This document shows positions 54,320 through 64,000 of a stretch of 64,000 nt of DNA, piece after piece. The DNA lies in contig RPFO01001107.1 of assembly GCA_009746045.1 (NCBI GenBank), positions 12,501 through 76,500 of the forward strand. Direction: 5' to 3'. Origin of the DNA: Mesostigma viride (taxonomy: Eukaryota; Streptophyta; Mesostigmatophyceae; Mesostigmatales; Mesostigmataceae). Position numbers and translations under genes: made by a program. How positions within the stretch are numbered: position 1 is the stretch's first letter; the number at the start of each line of letters is the position of its first letter. The notes below the pieces were generated by a model that did not search any database, was not told the DNA's origin, and worked only from the letters and a program-made list of their open reading frames with translations.

Positions 54320-54371
54320 GGGATGGCTTACCGGTCGGCCGGGGGGGGTTTCCTGCTCTGAACACAGCATA
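54320..54371. repeat. CCGGTCGGCCGGGGGG unit, left of the MITE
   Basis: taccggtcggccggggggggtttcctgctctg matches the tandem units at 54840-54965. The MITE insertion has separated this unit from the others. Confidence 0.7.
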
Positions 54372-54839
54372 CACCCTCCGCATTGGTAGTTTTACTAAAT
54401 AATTATGAGGCTGGGCGCCGACCAGCTGCAAACGATAAATAAAACAAAAGAATTTTAATTAACTAATTCCCGAGTGTAGTGAAGTACTGTAGTTTTTGAA
54501 GCTACCAAACAAACAAAGAAAGTGTAAATAAATATTATTTTACTGTCACGTGTGCAGCTTTCTCGCTAACAAACAAAGAAATATGATTTCTGGCTGAAAA
54601 ATGTGCTTTTCCTAGCCGTAAGAGCAGTGCATCCGGCTGGGTTATTACAGAACAAAGTCAACAAACAAAGAATTATTAAATTTCGCAGCCAGTTCAACGG
54701 TTGTTCGGTAACCAAACAAACAAACTAATAATTAATTAATTGGGCGGGTACAGTAGCACTTTCAACCAATAAAACGCTAATGTCTAATTCCGAAGGGCCT
54801 TTTGGCTGAACTGAATTAAAACTACCAATGCGGAGGGTG
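54372..54839. mobile_element. Stowaway/mariner-like MITE
   Basis: 468 bases with inverted ends CACCCTCCGCATTGGTAG (and about six more bases) at both sides and a TA duplication (54370-54371, 54840-54841). The CNCCCTCCG start resembles Stowaway MITEs mobilised by mariner-like transposases. The interior is AT-rich with three aacaaacaaagaa words (near 54507, 54568 and 54660). Non-coding. Confidence 0.88.
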
Positions 54840-54965
54840 TACCGGTCGGTCGGGGGGGGTTTCCTGCTTGACATATAGCATACCGGTCGGCCGGGGGGGG
54901 TTTCCTGCTTGGCATATAGCATACCGGTCGGCCGGGGGGGGCTTACCGGTCGGCCGGGGGGGCAC
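54840..54965. repeat. ~40-bp tandem repeats in hAT-2
   Basis: Three to four units of accggtcggccgggggggtt plus tcctgcttgacatatagcat, the last shortened. Together with 54320-54371 they formed one array before the MITE inserted. Confidence 0.8.
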
Positions 54966-55022
54966 CGGTAATTACCGGAGAATTACCGGTACCGGTGCGT
55001 TAGCAGAAACACTGGCAATGAA

Positions 55023-55543
55023 ATTGTTTAATCGATACCAGCAACGTGGTACGGTCTACTGTTTCCACGCCGCGCTGATCCTTATCAGGGAAATTTGGTG
55101 AGGTCCCGGGTACAAGGGCCGACGCGGTTCACTCCCGCGTCGCTCCCAAAACGCAACAAATATCCGGGCTTTTAGCCCGGCCCCCCCAAAACAATTTAGT
55201 GGAATTAGTTGCGAGTGTGAACATCCTGTAAGTCCTTCTTGACAGCAGTTTCAAATATAACCCAAAAAAACTTGATTACAAATGCAATGCATTACCTATG
55301 TTCTTTGCAGCCCATTTGCTCCCTGAGGTGGTCATATAGTTTACACGAGGGTCCAAGACCCATGGAACTTCACGTCTCTTCTCATCATCGCTAGGCTGAT
55401 ACTTCGGTATCAAGACCATATATCACCCATTTTGTATAGATCTAAGGGATTTCAGGTCTGCCATCAGGTTATCGATATCAAGCTTCGTCTAGTACTGAGA
55501 ATGCGTATAATGCAAAACTGCGTTGTCCGCTTTTCATCTCGAG
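55023..55543 (-). other. 3' flank of the peptidoglycan-binding-domain gene
   Basis: No ORF. On the minus strand TGTAA (plus ttaca at 55276-55280) lies about 265 bases after the stop codon; TGTAA is the poly(A) signal used in chlorophyte algae. The hAT-2 insertion begins just beyond. Confidence 0.5.
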
Positions 55544-58500
55544 TTAAGCCTTGATACCTGCACCCTCCGGTCCATCCTGGTCGTCACCCTCGTTCTTTTC
55601 GGCTGCGGCACTTTTGTCTGTGGCGTCTGATGCCTGGCTGATGGTGTATTCCCCCGACATCATGGCTGATGCAGCCTGGATGCTGGGATGTGACGTCCGG
55701 TAGGCAGCACGGAGGGTCTCCATTGCTAGCTTGTGGGACTCCTGCAATGATAGCCGAAGAGTATAATAAACAGGTGGTGGCATGCAAGCATGGCTGTGAC
55801 AAGGGTACTTGCAATGCTAGACTTATATAGTGTACTAGCTTTAATTAGTATACTAGACTAATACACAGACATGCATCCAAGAAGGCAGCCAGTTTCCCTG
55901 CAACGACCAACTGATAGCCCCCTCGAACCCAAGCAAGGGGGAATCCTCTCCCCAAACCTTCCCATTCCACTACACTTGCCAACAATCCCTAACAATACTC
56001 CCAATGTCACTCAGTGCCATGGGATAGGCATGATGAGAAAAGGACTAAACAAAGCTCAGAAGTGCCATGCGCATCGCCATGCTGCACGCAGGGCAGTCGC
56101 TTGCCCAGCCGAATCTCAAAGGCCAAAAAGAACTTACAGGAACGGTCTTTGTTTGCTGTTCTGGACTGGAATTGAAGCTACTCACGCAGATAACGCAAAA
56201 TTTCCCTAACAACAAAACCCATATCAATTAGACAACCAGCGCAGGCCTGAAATATGGAAGACCGGGCCATGAATGCTCGAGCCCGCCCTTGTCCTACCCA
56301 TGTTTGACGATTAATGTGGAAAATTCAATCAAATGCTTCATTATCATGCCCCCTATTCCCCCCCTCCCCCCAAACTCCCCCCTCACCTTGAGTGCCTTCA
56401 TCTCTGCGCCCAGCGCCGCCGCCACTGACCTCTGCCGCCAGGCGGGGGGTGGGGATACCAGCAAAGGAGTTGGGCACGGGGTAGTGAGAACATTTCGCCA
56501 CCAATGCGACCCCCCTCACCCCTCACCCCTCACCCCAACCCCACCCGCACACACACACATGCACACACATACCTGCTTCTCCACCAGCTGCAGCATCTCT
56601 TGTTAACTATTTCTCCCCATCTTCAGCAATCTTTCTAGCCCTCTTATTTCTCCCTCCTCCCCCCCACCCCACCCCACCCCACCCCACCCACCCACCCACC
56701 CACCCACCCACCCACCCACCCACCCACCCACCCACCCACCCACCCACCCACCACCCACCCACCCACCCACCCACCCACCCACCCACCCACCCACCCACCC
56801 ACCCACCCACCCACCCACCCACCCACCCACCCACCCACCCACCCACCCACCCACCCACCCACCCACCCACCCACCCACCCACCCACCCACCCACCCACCT
56901 GCTTCTCAGCCAGCTGCTGCATCTCCTCGGCGCGCCGCCGCTCCTTGGCCAGCTGCTGCGCGGCCTGCGAGCGCGCCACCTCCGCCTCCCGCAGGTTGGA
57001 GCGCAGATCCGCCATGCGGCGCCGCAGCTGGGGGGAGGGAAGGGGGGTGGGGGGGAAGGAGAAAAGGTTGGCGGGTGAAGGGGGGGTAGAGGGAGAGGGG
57101 GCCGGGGGTAGAGGGGTGAGGAACATGGGCGAGGAGGGGGGAGCCGGGAGGAAGGGGGGGGGGGGGGAGAAGAGAGGGAAAGAGAGACACAATGCGGAAA
57201 AGATGAACACGATGCTGACTAGAACACAATGCTGACCAGAACACAATGCTGACTAGAATACAATGCTGACTAGAATACAATGCTGAGAACTGATGAACAA
57301 ACCCAAAGCAGATGTCGGCTACGGTGGCTATGGCAGACAAGGATGTTTCCTGTGGTGACGGCATCCAGGCAATACCATGACCTAGAAGTTGGGAATCCGG
57401 CCACCTGGGGCTGCGATGGCTTTGCAAGGCTAGAGTGTGGATGCCTAGCTGTTAAGACATTGTGAGACAAGTGGGACTGGGGGGCGCTGTGAGGGGGAGG
57501 AGGAGAAAGGGAATGAGAAAAAGTGTGCAGACGAGGGAGGGGCAGGGGACGCATGGCATGGGAGGGGCAGCACGGATGTAAATGTTTGCGGGATGTGCAG
57601 GGGGGAGAGGGGGATTGGTAAAAATAGAGGCAACACATGAAGGGGCAGCGAGGGCCTGGAAGCCTGGAAAGGCATGCCTGAGATGCTGGAATGCCGTGTG
57701 ATCCCAAGCCTCAAAAACAGCCGTAAAGCCCCGGTACAACCGACAGGTACTAGGGCACAACGTTTCCGCTAGGGCCAAACGGGCAGCTGGCCAGATAGCA
57801 ATGAGACAAGCAGCGCCAGAAACATGCACCATAGGTGTTCCACACGGAGTAGCCAACACGGACCACGGATCTAACTGAGACATATGGACACGGCCCCACG
57901 GTAGTCTATTACTACGTTCCACGATGATATATTCCTATTTTTCCTACTATTATATAATAGATAATATATTCCTACTATTACTACGTTCCACGATGATATA
58001 TTCCTATTATCCCTACTATTATATAATAAAAAAAAATTCCTACTATTACTACGTTCCACGACAGTATATTCCTGTATCCTGTAACGCGCAGCCATGGGCT
58101 TCCTGCCTGCCAGGCGCACATACTAAATGAGAAGGCAAACACGTGTCACCCGATGTACCCTCAAGCAGTACATGCAGGGCCGCTCACCTCGGCAACGCTC
58201 GCCGTGCTGGCCTCCGCCGCCCCCAAACCATCCTCGTCCGCACCATCCGTCATCCCCACCCCAGCGTCCTGCCATGCACTACTCAAGGCCTCCCCAGCCA
58301 TCGACTCCAACGGGCGGGCACCACCCGAAGCCCTCGCGCCAGCAACACCTGCCCATTTGACCCCGTCCACGTCCCCAACCTCCGGACCCAGTAAGTCCTC
58401 TCCCACCATCCCTGGCTCCCCCCCACTCGTTGTCGGCTTGCGGGTACTACCACCGGCTGACCGTGGCGTCAAGGAGGATTGCGCAGACCGGGACCTCGAC

Positions 58501-61500
58501 GGCGATTCACCCCCTAGGCCCCGCTTCAACCCTGCCCAGCCAGCCCCCCCTTTCCTGTCCTCCTCCTTCTCATCCCGCCCCGTGATCCAGGGCCCTGGCG
58601 CGATGCGCTCGATGGCCTGCACACGCTCGCTCAGCCCCGACTGCGAGGCCGTCTGCAGGGTTTCCCAGGTGTTGGCCGCCCTGCCGCCGCCAGGCCCGGT
58701 GCCCTCGCGCCCCCCACCCTTGCCCACCAAGGGTGGCTGCAACCGGCGCCCCACGCCCTTGGCAAAGCCCCAGAGCACCGCGCCCAAACCCCGCCCCTGC
58801 CCCGCCCGACGACCCCTGCGATTCGGCCCGCCGGCAACCGCATCCACGCCACCTCCCCCGCTGACGTCATCGTCCCCGTCCAATACACCATCCTCAGACG
58901 CGACCCCGCGCGAGCGCAGCAGGCGGCCCTTCGCGCCCCGGGAGGGGCCCCGCAGCCGCGCCGCGTCTCTTGACCCCGTCTCGCCGCCCCCCGCACCAAA
59001 CGCCCACGAGCCCAGCCACGCAAACCCATTCTGCCACCTGTCACCTCCGGGCTCCCCCGGCATGGGGAGCAGCTCCAGGGAGCCCTGGTCGGGCACCCGC
59101 CCCCTCTCGCCGCCTGCGTTGCCGTCACCACCATATTCATAATCGCTGTCCCTGAGATCCCAGGGAGACCCTGGCACTGCGCCCCCCGCCGCCTGCCCGC
59201 CACCACGGCCCGATTGCAGCTCTTGCGGCATGTCCACGATGCCGTCCCTGTCCACCAACCCTTCCCCAGCGGCACCCCACCTGTCCTCCCCCGGCAGCTC
59301 GTCCCATGCGGGCCCTGGCCTCTCCACCCCCCCGCGGAGCAGATCCTCGCCCCCCCCAGCCTCGCTCGACGCGAACGTGAAGAACCGGTCCTTTGCACGC
59401 ATCGCGGGGGAGAGTGCAGGGCGGGGGTCATCATAACCCCCGCCGCCCCGCCGCCCCGCCCCACTCCTCCCCCGCGCCATTATTGCAGAGCCCCCGGAGC
59501 CGTACCCCTGGTCCACGTCTCGCAGGATCACCCCCCAGAGAAGCCGGGCCAGGCCCGCCCCCACCAGCGCGGCCACCGCCAGGGACGCGGCGGGGACCAT
59601 GCCGGGGGCGTGGCCGGCGTGGGGCCCAAGGCCCAGCGGGCCCAGGGTGGGCGTCAGCCAGGCGTCCCTGGCTGCGGCCAGGGTGGCCCAGGGGGACGCG
59701 GTCGGTGCTGGCGCCGAGGCGGCTGTCGTGGTGTGTGTGTAAGGTGTGTGTGTGGGGGGACCATGAGCGCACGTCAGCAGATGTTTTAGCAAAGCGGATG
59801 AATCACCCCAAGCACGTAAATAGACTGCTGTGCTGTGCTGTGCTGTGCTGCGCTGCGCTGCGCTGCGCTGCGCTGCGCTGCGCTGCGCTGCGCTGCGCTG
59901 TGCTGTGCTGTGCTGCGCTGCGCTGCGCTGTGCTGCGCTGTGCTGCGCTGCGCTGCGCTGCGCTGCGCTGCGCTGCGCTGCGCTGCGCTGCGCTGCGCTG
60001 TGCTGCGCTGTGCTGCGCTGTGCTGCGCTGCGCTGCGCTGCGCTGTGCTGCGCTGTGCTGCGCTGCGCTGCGCTGCGCTGCGCTGCGCTGCGCTGTGCTG
60101 CGCTGTGCTGCGCTGTGCTGCGCTGCGCTGCGCTGTGCTGCGCTGCGCTGCGCTGCGCTGCGCTGTGCTGCGCTGTGCTGCGCTGCGCTGCGCTGTGCTG
60201 CGCTGCGCTGCGCTGTGCTGCGCTGCGCTGTGCTGCGCTGTGCTGCGCTGTGCTGCGCTGTGCTGCGCTGTGCTGCGCTGTGCTGCGCTGTGCTGCGCTG
60301 TGCTGCGCTGTGCTGCGCTGTGCTGCGCTGTGCTGTGCTGTGCTGTGCTGTGCTGGCCATGATAGCCAGCTTAACACTGGTTGTGAGAGAGCTAGTCGAA
60401 TTCGGCCTCTTCCGGTCACACATTTGACCGAATCCAACCACACATTTGCTCCGCACTTAACAATCGCCAAGGCCATGCCTAGGGACAATTACACAGGCTC
60501 ACCCCTAAAATAACAGATACCATAAGCAACGAGTTATCGACAGAAGCGCATGTATCCCCATCTAGATCATGCTGCTGGTGCATCCCTATTCGCTATATCG
60601 ACATGAATAGCAGTCACCGGTCCTGCCATTCTCCCCCAAAAGGCTAGTTGATGACATCATCACAAATGGCCTTGTTGAAAAGCTCTTCTGGATCGTTCCT
60701 GCCAACCTATTATATGACGACATCCCCACAAACAAGCTTGTTGAAAAGCTCTTCTGGATCGTTCCCGCCAACCTGCTATTTGACGACATCCCCACAAACA
60801 AGCTTGTTGAAAAGCTCTTCTGGATCGTTCCCGCCAACCTGCTATTTGACGACATCCCCACAAATAAACTTGTTGAAAAGCTCTAATTGATCGTTCCTGC
60901 CAACCTATGCGTGAGATGATCCCGAGCTTCTGTTCATATCACGCGCTCGGCATTACAGTGAGGACTAAGCAGATAGGCTGGGGCTCCGGACAGATACGGA
61001 GTCGCTACGATGCCCCCCCCGCCGTGCCCACCCGTCCACCCCCGCATCTTCCCCCGCCTTCTTCGCCCGGGCCCTTTCGCCCAGCTCCCTTTGCTGCCCC
61101 ATAGGCAACTAGCCCCTCCCCAACCAGTGGCCAGCCAACATTTCATCCCTCGCCCGACAATGGTGCAGAAAGACTCGGAATACAGACAACTGCGGCGCAT
61201 GCACCCATGTAGTAATATGCACCGCGCCATACTGGCATCTGGTTGAATACAACCGCACAAATATGATCAAACGTGGTCTTAATCGCGCCACATGCACATC
61301 AGACATGAATGTAAGGCGCCCTTCACCCTGCGACCGCACACGCGATACCATACATCCTGTTATCAGCCATAACTGCAATTAGAACAATATAATAAACTAC
61401 TGCAAGAATCAACCTACAGTACAGAACAACAACAACAAAGGACAACACCAATAATGATGAAAGAGCATGATGCGAGTCATAACGCACCTGTCCGCTCCTC

Positions 61501-62731
61501 TGGCTGCGTCCGCTGCCACCCCGACGGCCACCGCACGCCTGCCATGTGCCCGCTGCTGCCCGCCGCCACGCCATCATCCGCACCACCAAGGGCTCCATTC
61601 ACTGCGCCCGCGCCGACCCAGTTAGCCGCCTCCCCAAACACCACCGGGCTCCCTTCCCTGAACGCCACAGCCTGTAGCGGAGGCACGCCCGCCGGGGGTG
61701 CTCCTGATAGAGGCACCCCCATCGCAGAGGCTCCCATTCCTGTTCCCGATCCCATCCCCGCTCCGACTCCTACCAAGCCCATTTCTCTCCCAGCAGAAGA
61801 AGCCGAAGAGGCCGCCGAGGACGCGGCTTTGCCAGATGGCAGCAGCGAGGACGCCGCCGACGCCGGCGCTGACCGTGAGCCCACGGCGTCCCTGGCGAGA
61901 CCACCGCCGCCGGCCCCTGGGACCCTGGCAGCCCCCGGCGCCGGAACCGGCACCCCCGCCACCACGCTGTATGGCCCCCCCACGGTGATCATTGGAATGC
62001 GAGAGGACGACAAGTCCCCGATCGTCGACAGAACCCCGTTCACCTCTTTCGCATGCGCCCGCCCTTGCCCTTGCCCTTGCCCTTGCCCCTGCCCCGCTAG
62101 CCCTTGCGCTTGCGCTTGCCCGCTGCGCGTGGCCGCACGGCTGGCATCCGTCCCCGGCCGAGGGGCTTCTGCCTTTCTTCCCCCCGTCTGGGTCTCCCTG
62201 TCCTTCTGCCATTCTTGCTGCGGAAATGCCCCCGCTGCCGCTAACCCCTGCGATTCCAGCGCTGCCGCCCCTTGCCTCGCGTCCCTGGGTCCCTGCTGCA
62301 TCTGCTGCTGCGGCAGCGCCCGGGGCGCCGACGCGGCCTCCCTCTGCGCTTGTAAATTCCCTCCTTGCGAGGTTCCTTGCAGCGCCCCTTGCAGGTTTCC
62401 TTGCAAAGTCCCCTGGGATGCCATTGCCGGTCCCGTCCCTGGCAAGGACCGGGGGAGCTCCTTGCCACTGCCGCCCGCCTCCGGGGTATCCACCGCCGCG
62501 GCCCACGCCGCCAGCTGGCGCAGCGTCTCGGCATCCAGGATGGTCCCCGAGGGCGCCAGGGGCCCTGCGGATGCTGCCGCCTGCGGCATGCGGCGGGCGA
62601 CCTCGGGCGGGAAGGACCCGTTGAGCTCTGCCATCTTGGCGCGGGACATGGGGCCGAAGCGACCGGTTGATGGGAGATTGTGCTTGGCCTGCCATGCCTT
62701 GACGGCGGCCTCGGTTGCAGGACCGTAGTAG
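55544..62731 (-). CDS. peptidoglycan-binding-domain protein with membrane segment and C-terminal coiled coil (5 exons seen, 5' incomplete)
   Basis: Exons on the minus strand: 62731-61488, 59722-58188, 57027-56899, 56431-56387, 55741-55544. All junctions are GT-AG and keep phase, giving about 1049 residues. Exon 1 begins YYGPATEAAVKAWQAKHNLP with STGRFGPMSRAKM, a PG_binding_1 repeat, followed by a long Gly/Ala/Gln-rich region with (GQ)n. Exon 2 has a probable membrane helix AASLAVAALVGAGLARLLWG and a disordered Gly/Arg/Asp-rich part. Exons 3-5 form a coiled coil: LRSNLREAEVARSQAAQQLA, RRAEEMQQLAEKQ, AAALGAEMKALK and ESHKLAMETLRAAYRTSHPS, then an acidic tail ending GAGIKA. Plant and algal proteins with this domain are often plastid-targeted, but the N-terminus is not seen. 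A possible upstream exon at 62905-62996 ends in phase but is not convincing. Confidence 0.75.
56571..56606 (-). repeat. partial duplicate of exon 3 end in intron
   Basis: Minus strand gagatgctgcagctggtgga followed by gaagcag and a GTATGT donor mirrors the end of exon 3 (EEMQQLAEKQ then GTGGGT). No matching acceptor and first half are visible, so it looks like a relic of exon duplication. Confidence 0.5.
56669..56898. repeat. (CCCA)n microsatellite
   Basis: About 57 ccca units beginning right at the donor site of exon 3 (minus strand GTGGGTGGG). Its reading frames give spurious GGWV proteins. Confidence 0.95.
57205..57290. repeat. ~19-bp tandem repeats
   Basis: Five units of the type acacaatgctgactagaa within the intron between exons 2 and 3. 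Confidence 0.8.
57905..58075. repeat. ~68-bp tandem repeats
   Basis: Three units starting attactacgttccacgatga with tatattcctat and an AT-rich palindromic tattatataata part, in the intron between exons 2 and 3. Confidence 0.8.
59823..60357. repeat. (CTGYG)n minisatellite, ~107 units
   Basis: A 5-base unit, tgctg/cgctg with the variable pyrimidine switching irregularly, fills over 530 bases of the 1.8-kb intron between exons 1 and 2. It creates long open frames in several frames that are not genes. Confidence 0.95.
60669..60905. repeat. ~63-bp tandem repeats
   Basis: Four units with cttgttgaaaagctcttctg, gatcgttcccgccaacctgc and tatttgacgacatccccaca; first and last diverged. Located in the same intron. 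Confidence 0.9.
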
Positions 62732-62789
62732 CTGAGGGGTTGGATGTGGAAGCAGGGGTTGGCCGTGGAAGGAAGGGTTTGCCACAGTA

Positions 62790-62895
62790 GCAGAGGGGGG
62801 GAGGGGTGGGGTGGGGTGGGGTGGGGTGGGGTGGGTGGGTGTGGGTGGGGTGGGTGGGGGGGGTGGGGGGGGGGGTGGGGGGGGGTGGGTTCGTA
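62790..62895. repeat. G-rich GGGGT/GGGT tract in intron
   Basis: Runs of ggggt and long G runs on the plus strand, that is a C-rich pyrimidine tract just upstream of the exon 1 acceptor on the minus strand. Potential G-quadruplex on the template-opposite strand. Confidence 0.85.
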
Positions 62896-63117
62896 CGTAC
62901 GGGTTTCCCATGCAGGGGAGGGCGTGGATGAGGAGGCTGACCATGCATGAAGGAGGGAATGTACATTGTTCACATTCGCCTTGCTCCTGAAAGCATAATG
63001 GTATATCCCATCCAAACGAAGGCCAGAAACCAAAATGTTACAGGCCCATCCGTCCCCACGGTCCTAAATCCCAAGATGGCCTTGTACCTTCTATCATTTG
63101 CCGGTCGTCCATACTCT

Positions 63118-64000
63118 CAGTGCTTCTGCTAACGGGACTATTTCGTCAACCGGTTGACGAATTTTGAAAACAGTAGTAAAATAGTCAACCATTTTGGGCA
63201 ATTCGTCAACCACATTCGTCAACCAACTCGGCAATTCGTCAACCAATTGACGAATATGTTCCGCAGTTCGCCAACCGGTTTGACGAAATGTTTAGGGTAT
63301 TCGTCAACCACCTAAGTCAGGCCAGACCTGAGGTCCAGCGGCGCGGCGTCAGGCCGTCAGCCCGTACCATCTGAATCCTAGGTACGCTGCAGTTAGAGTT
63401 GGTTCGTAAAGACAGTACGGTTCAGGACAATGCTCGGGTACCAAAACTGAAGACGAGCAAGGCAGGACTTGAGCCGACCAGGGCAAGCCAGGGCATGAAA
63501 AAATTATTACCGGTATTAATCATGGTATTAATTACCCTCCGACCTCAGGCCGTCTGGTGACTACATGTGCGATAAAATATTGCATGCGAAATTGTTTCGA
63601 TAATGGCGGCAGGCGATGTTTAGGTAGTGTTGCATGAGCTAGAGAATGTCAAAGAAAAACGGTTTGGCAGGTTTCAAGACTAGCACCTTAGATGCTCAGT
63701 TTAAGAAGCAAGCTGGAGAAACTGTAGCAACGGAAAATATCGTCGACCTAGGCCGCAGTTTAGATGAAAAGGAGGGCAGGCAGGGCCGCGACAAACGCAA
63801 GAGAGTAGAGCGTGAGGAAGAGGATGGGTCTAATGCGCAGGAAGAGGAAGATGGCGGCCAGTCAGCATCATCTGACAGCACCTCAAACTCTGTCGAGGAG
63901 GAATCTGGCGAGGAGGAATCTGGCGAGGAGGGGGCCAAGACAGAAAGGAGCGAGGCCGATTATGACGGCAGCTCTGAGCCAGGGAATAAGAAGGGCAAGG
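63118..64000 (+). mobile_element. hAT-3: left end of a hAT-type element (right end beyond window)
   Basis: CAGTGCTTCTGCTAACGG at 63118 matches the hAT-2 terminus CAGTGTTTCTGCTAA with one change. It is followed by at least eight copies of TTCGTCAACC or its reverse complement between 63145 and 63325, typical of subterminal transposase-binding arrays. The 8 bases before it are CATACTCT; the matching copy should lie outside the window. Confidence 0.65.
63646..64000 (+). CDS. N-terminus of putative hAT-3 transposase (partial)
   Basis: Open from the ATG at 63646 to the end of the window (118 codons): MSKKNGLAGFKTSTLDAQFK, basic KRKRVEREEEDG, then a Ser/Glu-rich acidic region with two EESGEEESGEE-like repeats. 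It is on the inward side of the hAT-3 left terminus, about 530 bases in, as expected for a transposase start. No catalytic domain is reached, so the assignment rests on position and on the Lys-rich start. Confidence 0.5.
   Translation, partial: MSKKNGLAGFKTSTLDAQFKKQAGETVATENIVDLGRSLDEKEGRQGRDKRKRVEREEEDGSNAQEEEDGGQSASSDSTSNSVEEESGEEESGEEGAKTERSEADYDGSSEPGNKKGK

Larger units (their letters stand above)
52699..55014. mobile_element. hAT-2: hAT-type element with perfect 8-bp duplication
   Basis: Terminal inverted repeats CAGTGTTTCTGCTAA (52699-52713 and reversed at 55000-55014), continuing with CCGGTAA words, and the perfect 8-bp duplication GCAATGAA at 52691-52698 and 55015-55022. No transposase core is present; only one short ORF (53054-53416). 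It contains tandem CCGGTCGGCCGGGGGG units near its right end and a nested MITE at 54372-54839. The same termini recur at 63118. Confidence 0.9.

Noticed and set aside
56603-57246. Gly-Gly-Trp-Val repeat proteins
   Set aside because: Product of the (CCCA)n microsatellite. Only the 43 codons of exon 3 (57027-56899) within one of these frames are supported.
59803-60513. Long ORFs on both strands reading CCAALRC and STAQHSAAQ repeats
   Set aside because: They are the translations of the (CTGYG)n minisatellite in an intron. Open in several frames at once, with no independent domain.
60669-60905. Regularly spaced repeats that could suggest a CRISPR array
   Set aside because: The whole 63-base unit is repeated with no unique spacers, and the context is a eukaryotic intron.
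62241-62966. Alternative minus-strand frames over exon 1 of the peptidoglycan-binding gene
   Set aside because: Pro/Arg-rich frames without domains; the frame with YYGPATEAAVKAW joins in phase to the next exon.

Overview
This looks like a stretch of a eukaryotic nuclear genome, most plausibly a green alga. The evidence is spliced genes with GT-AG introns, GC-rich third positions, a TGTAA-type poly(A) signal downstream of one gene, and a transposon complement typical of chlorophytes: Copia, an RTE-like LINE, a Penelope-like element and hAT elements. The species cannot be named from the sequence. Host genes sit mainly at the edges; most of the window is layered mobile DNA.

Layout. 1-1429 (minus): F-box-like/cysteine-type leucine-rich-repeat gene running off the left edge. 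3286-6127 (plus): four-exon P-loop sulfotransferase with a C-terminal membrane segment. 6899-8610: Penelope-like reverse transcriptase. 8994-15870: head-to-head and overlapping LINE fragments, one (10825-14762, plus) with endonuclease, reverse transcriptase and an (ACTT)n tail, carrying a SINE-like insertion with a 13-bp target duplication. 15854-16410: twin foldback MITEs around a tRNA-like box. 16597-22718: a young Copia element with 99% similar LTRs and target duplication CCCTT. 22796-31226 and 35837-44287 (minus): two copies, here called X1 and X2, of an unusual LTR retrotransposon family. 31350-34330: LINE, nuclease and SINE fragments. 34899-45619: a plus-strand non-autonomous LTR element (D, target duplication GGGTC) inserted in a minus-strand LINE ORF1-like gene and itself split by X2. 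48415-52296: hAT transposon with an almost intact transposase, inserted in a third X-family LTR. 52699-55014: second hAT-type element with perfect 8-bp duplication, holding a Stowaway-like MITE. 55544-62731 (minus): five-exon gene with a peptidoglycan-binding domain, low-complexity linker, membrane segment and coiled coil. 63118-64000: left end of a third hAT element with the start of a plus-strand ORF.

The strongest candidate for something undescribed is the X family. Its RT and RNase H are Copia-like, but the retropepsin lies between integrase and reverse transcriptase instead of before integrase. The catalytic triplet reads DTN rather than DTG in both copies, the LTRs end AGTTA...TAACT rather than TG...CA, and there is an additional long ORF upstream of gag. 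All identities given are by eye; no database search was possible.
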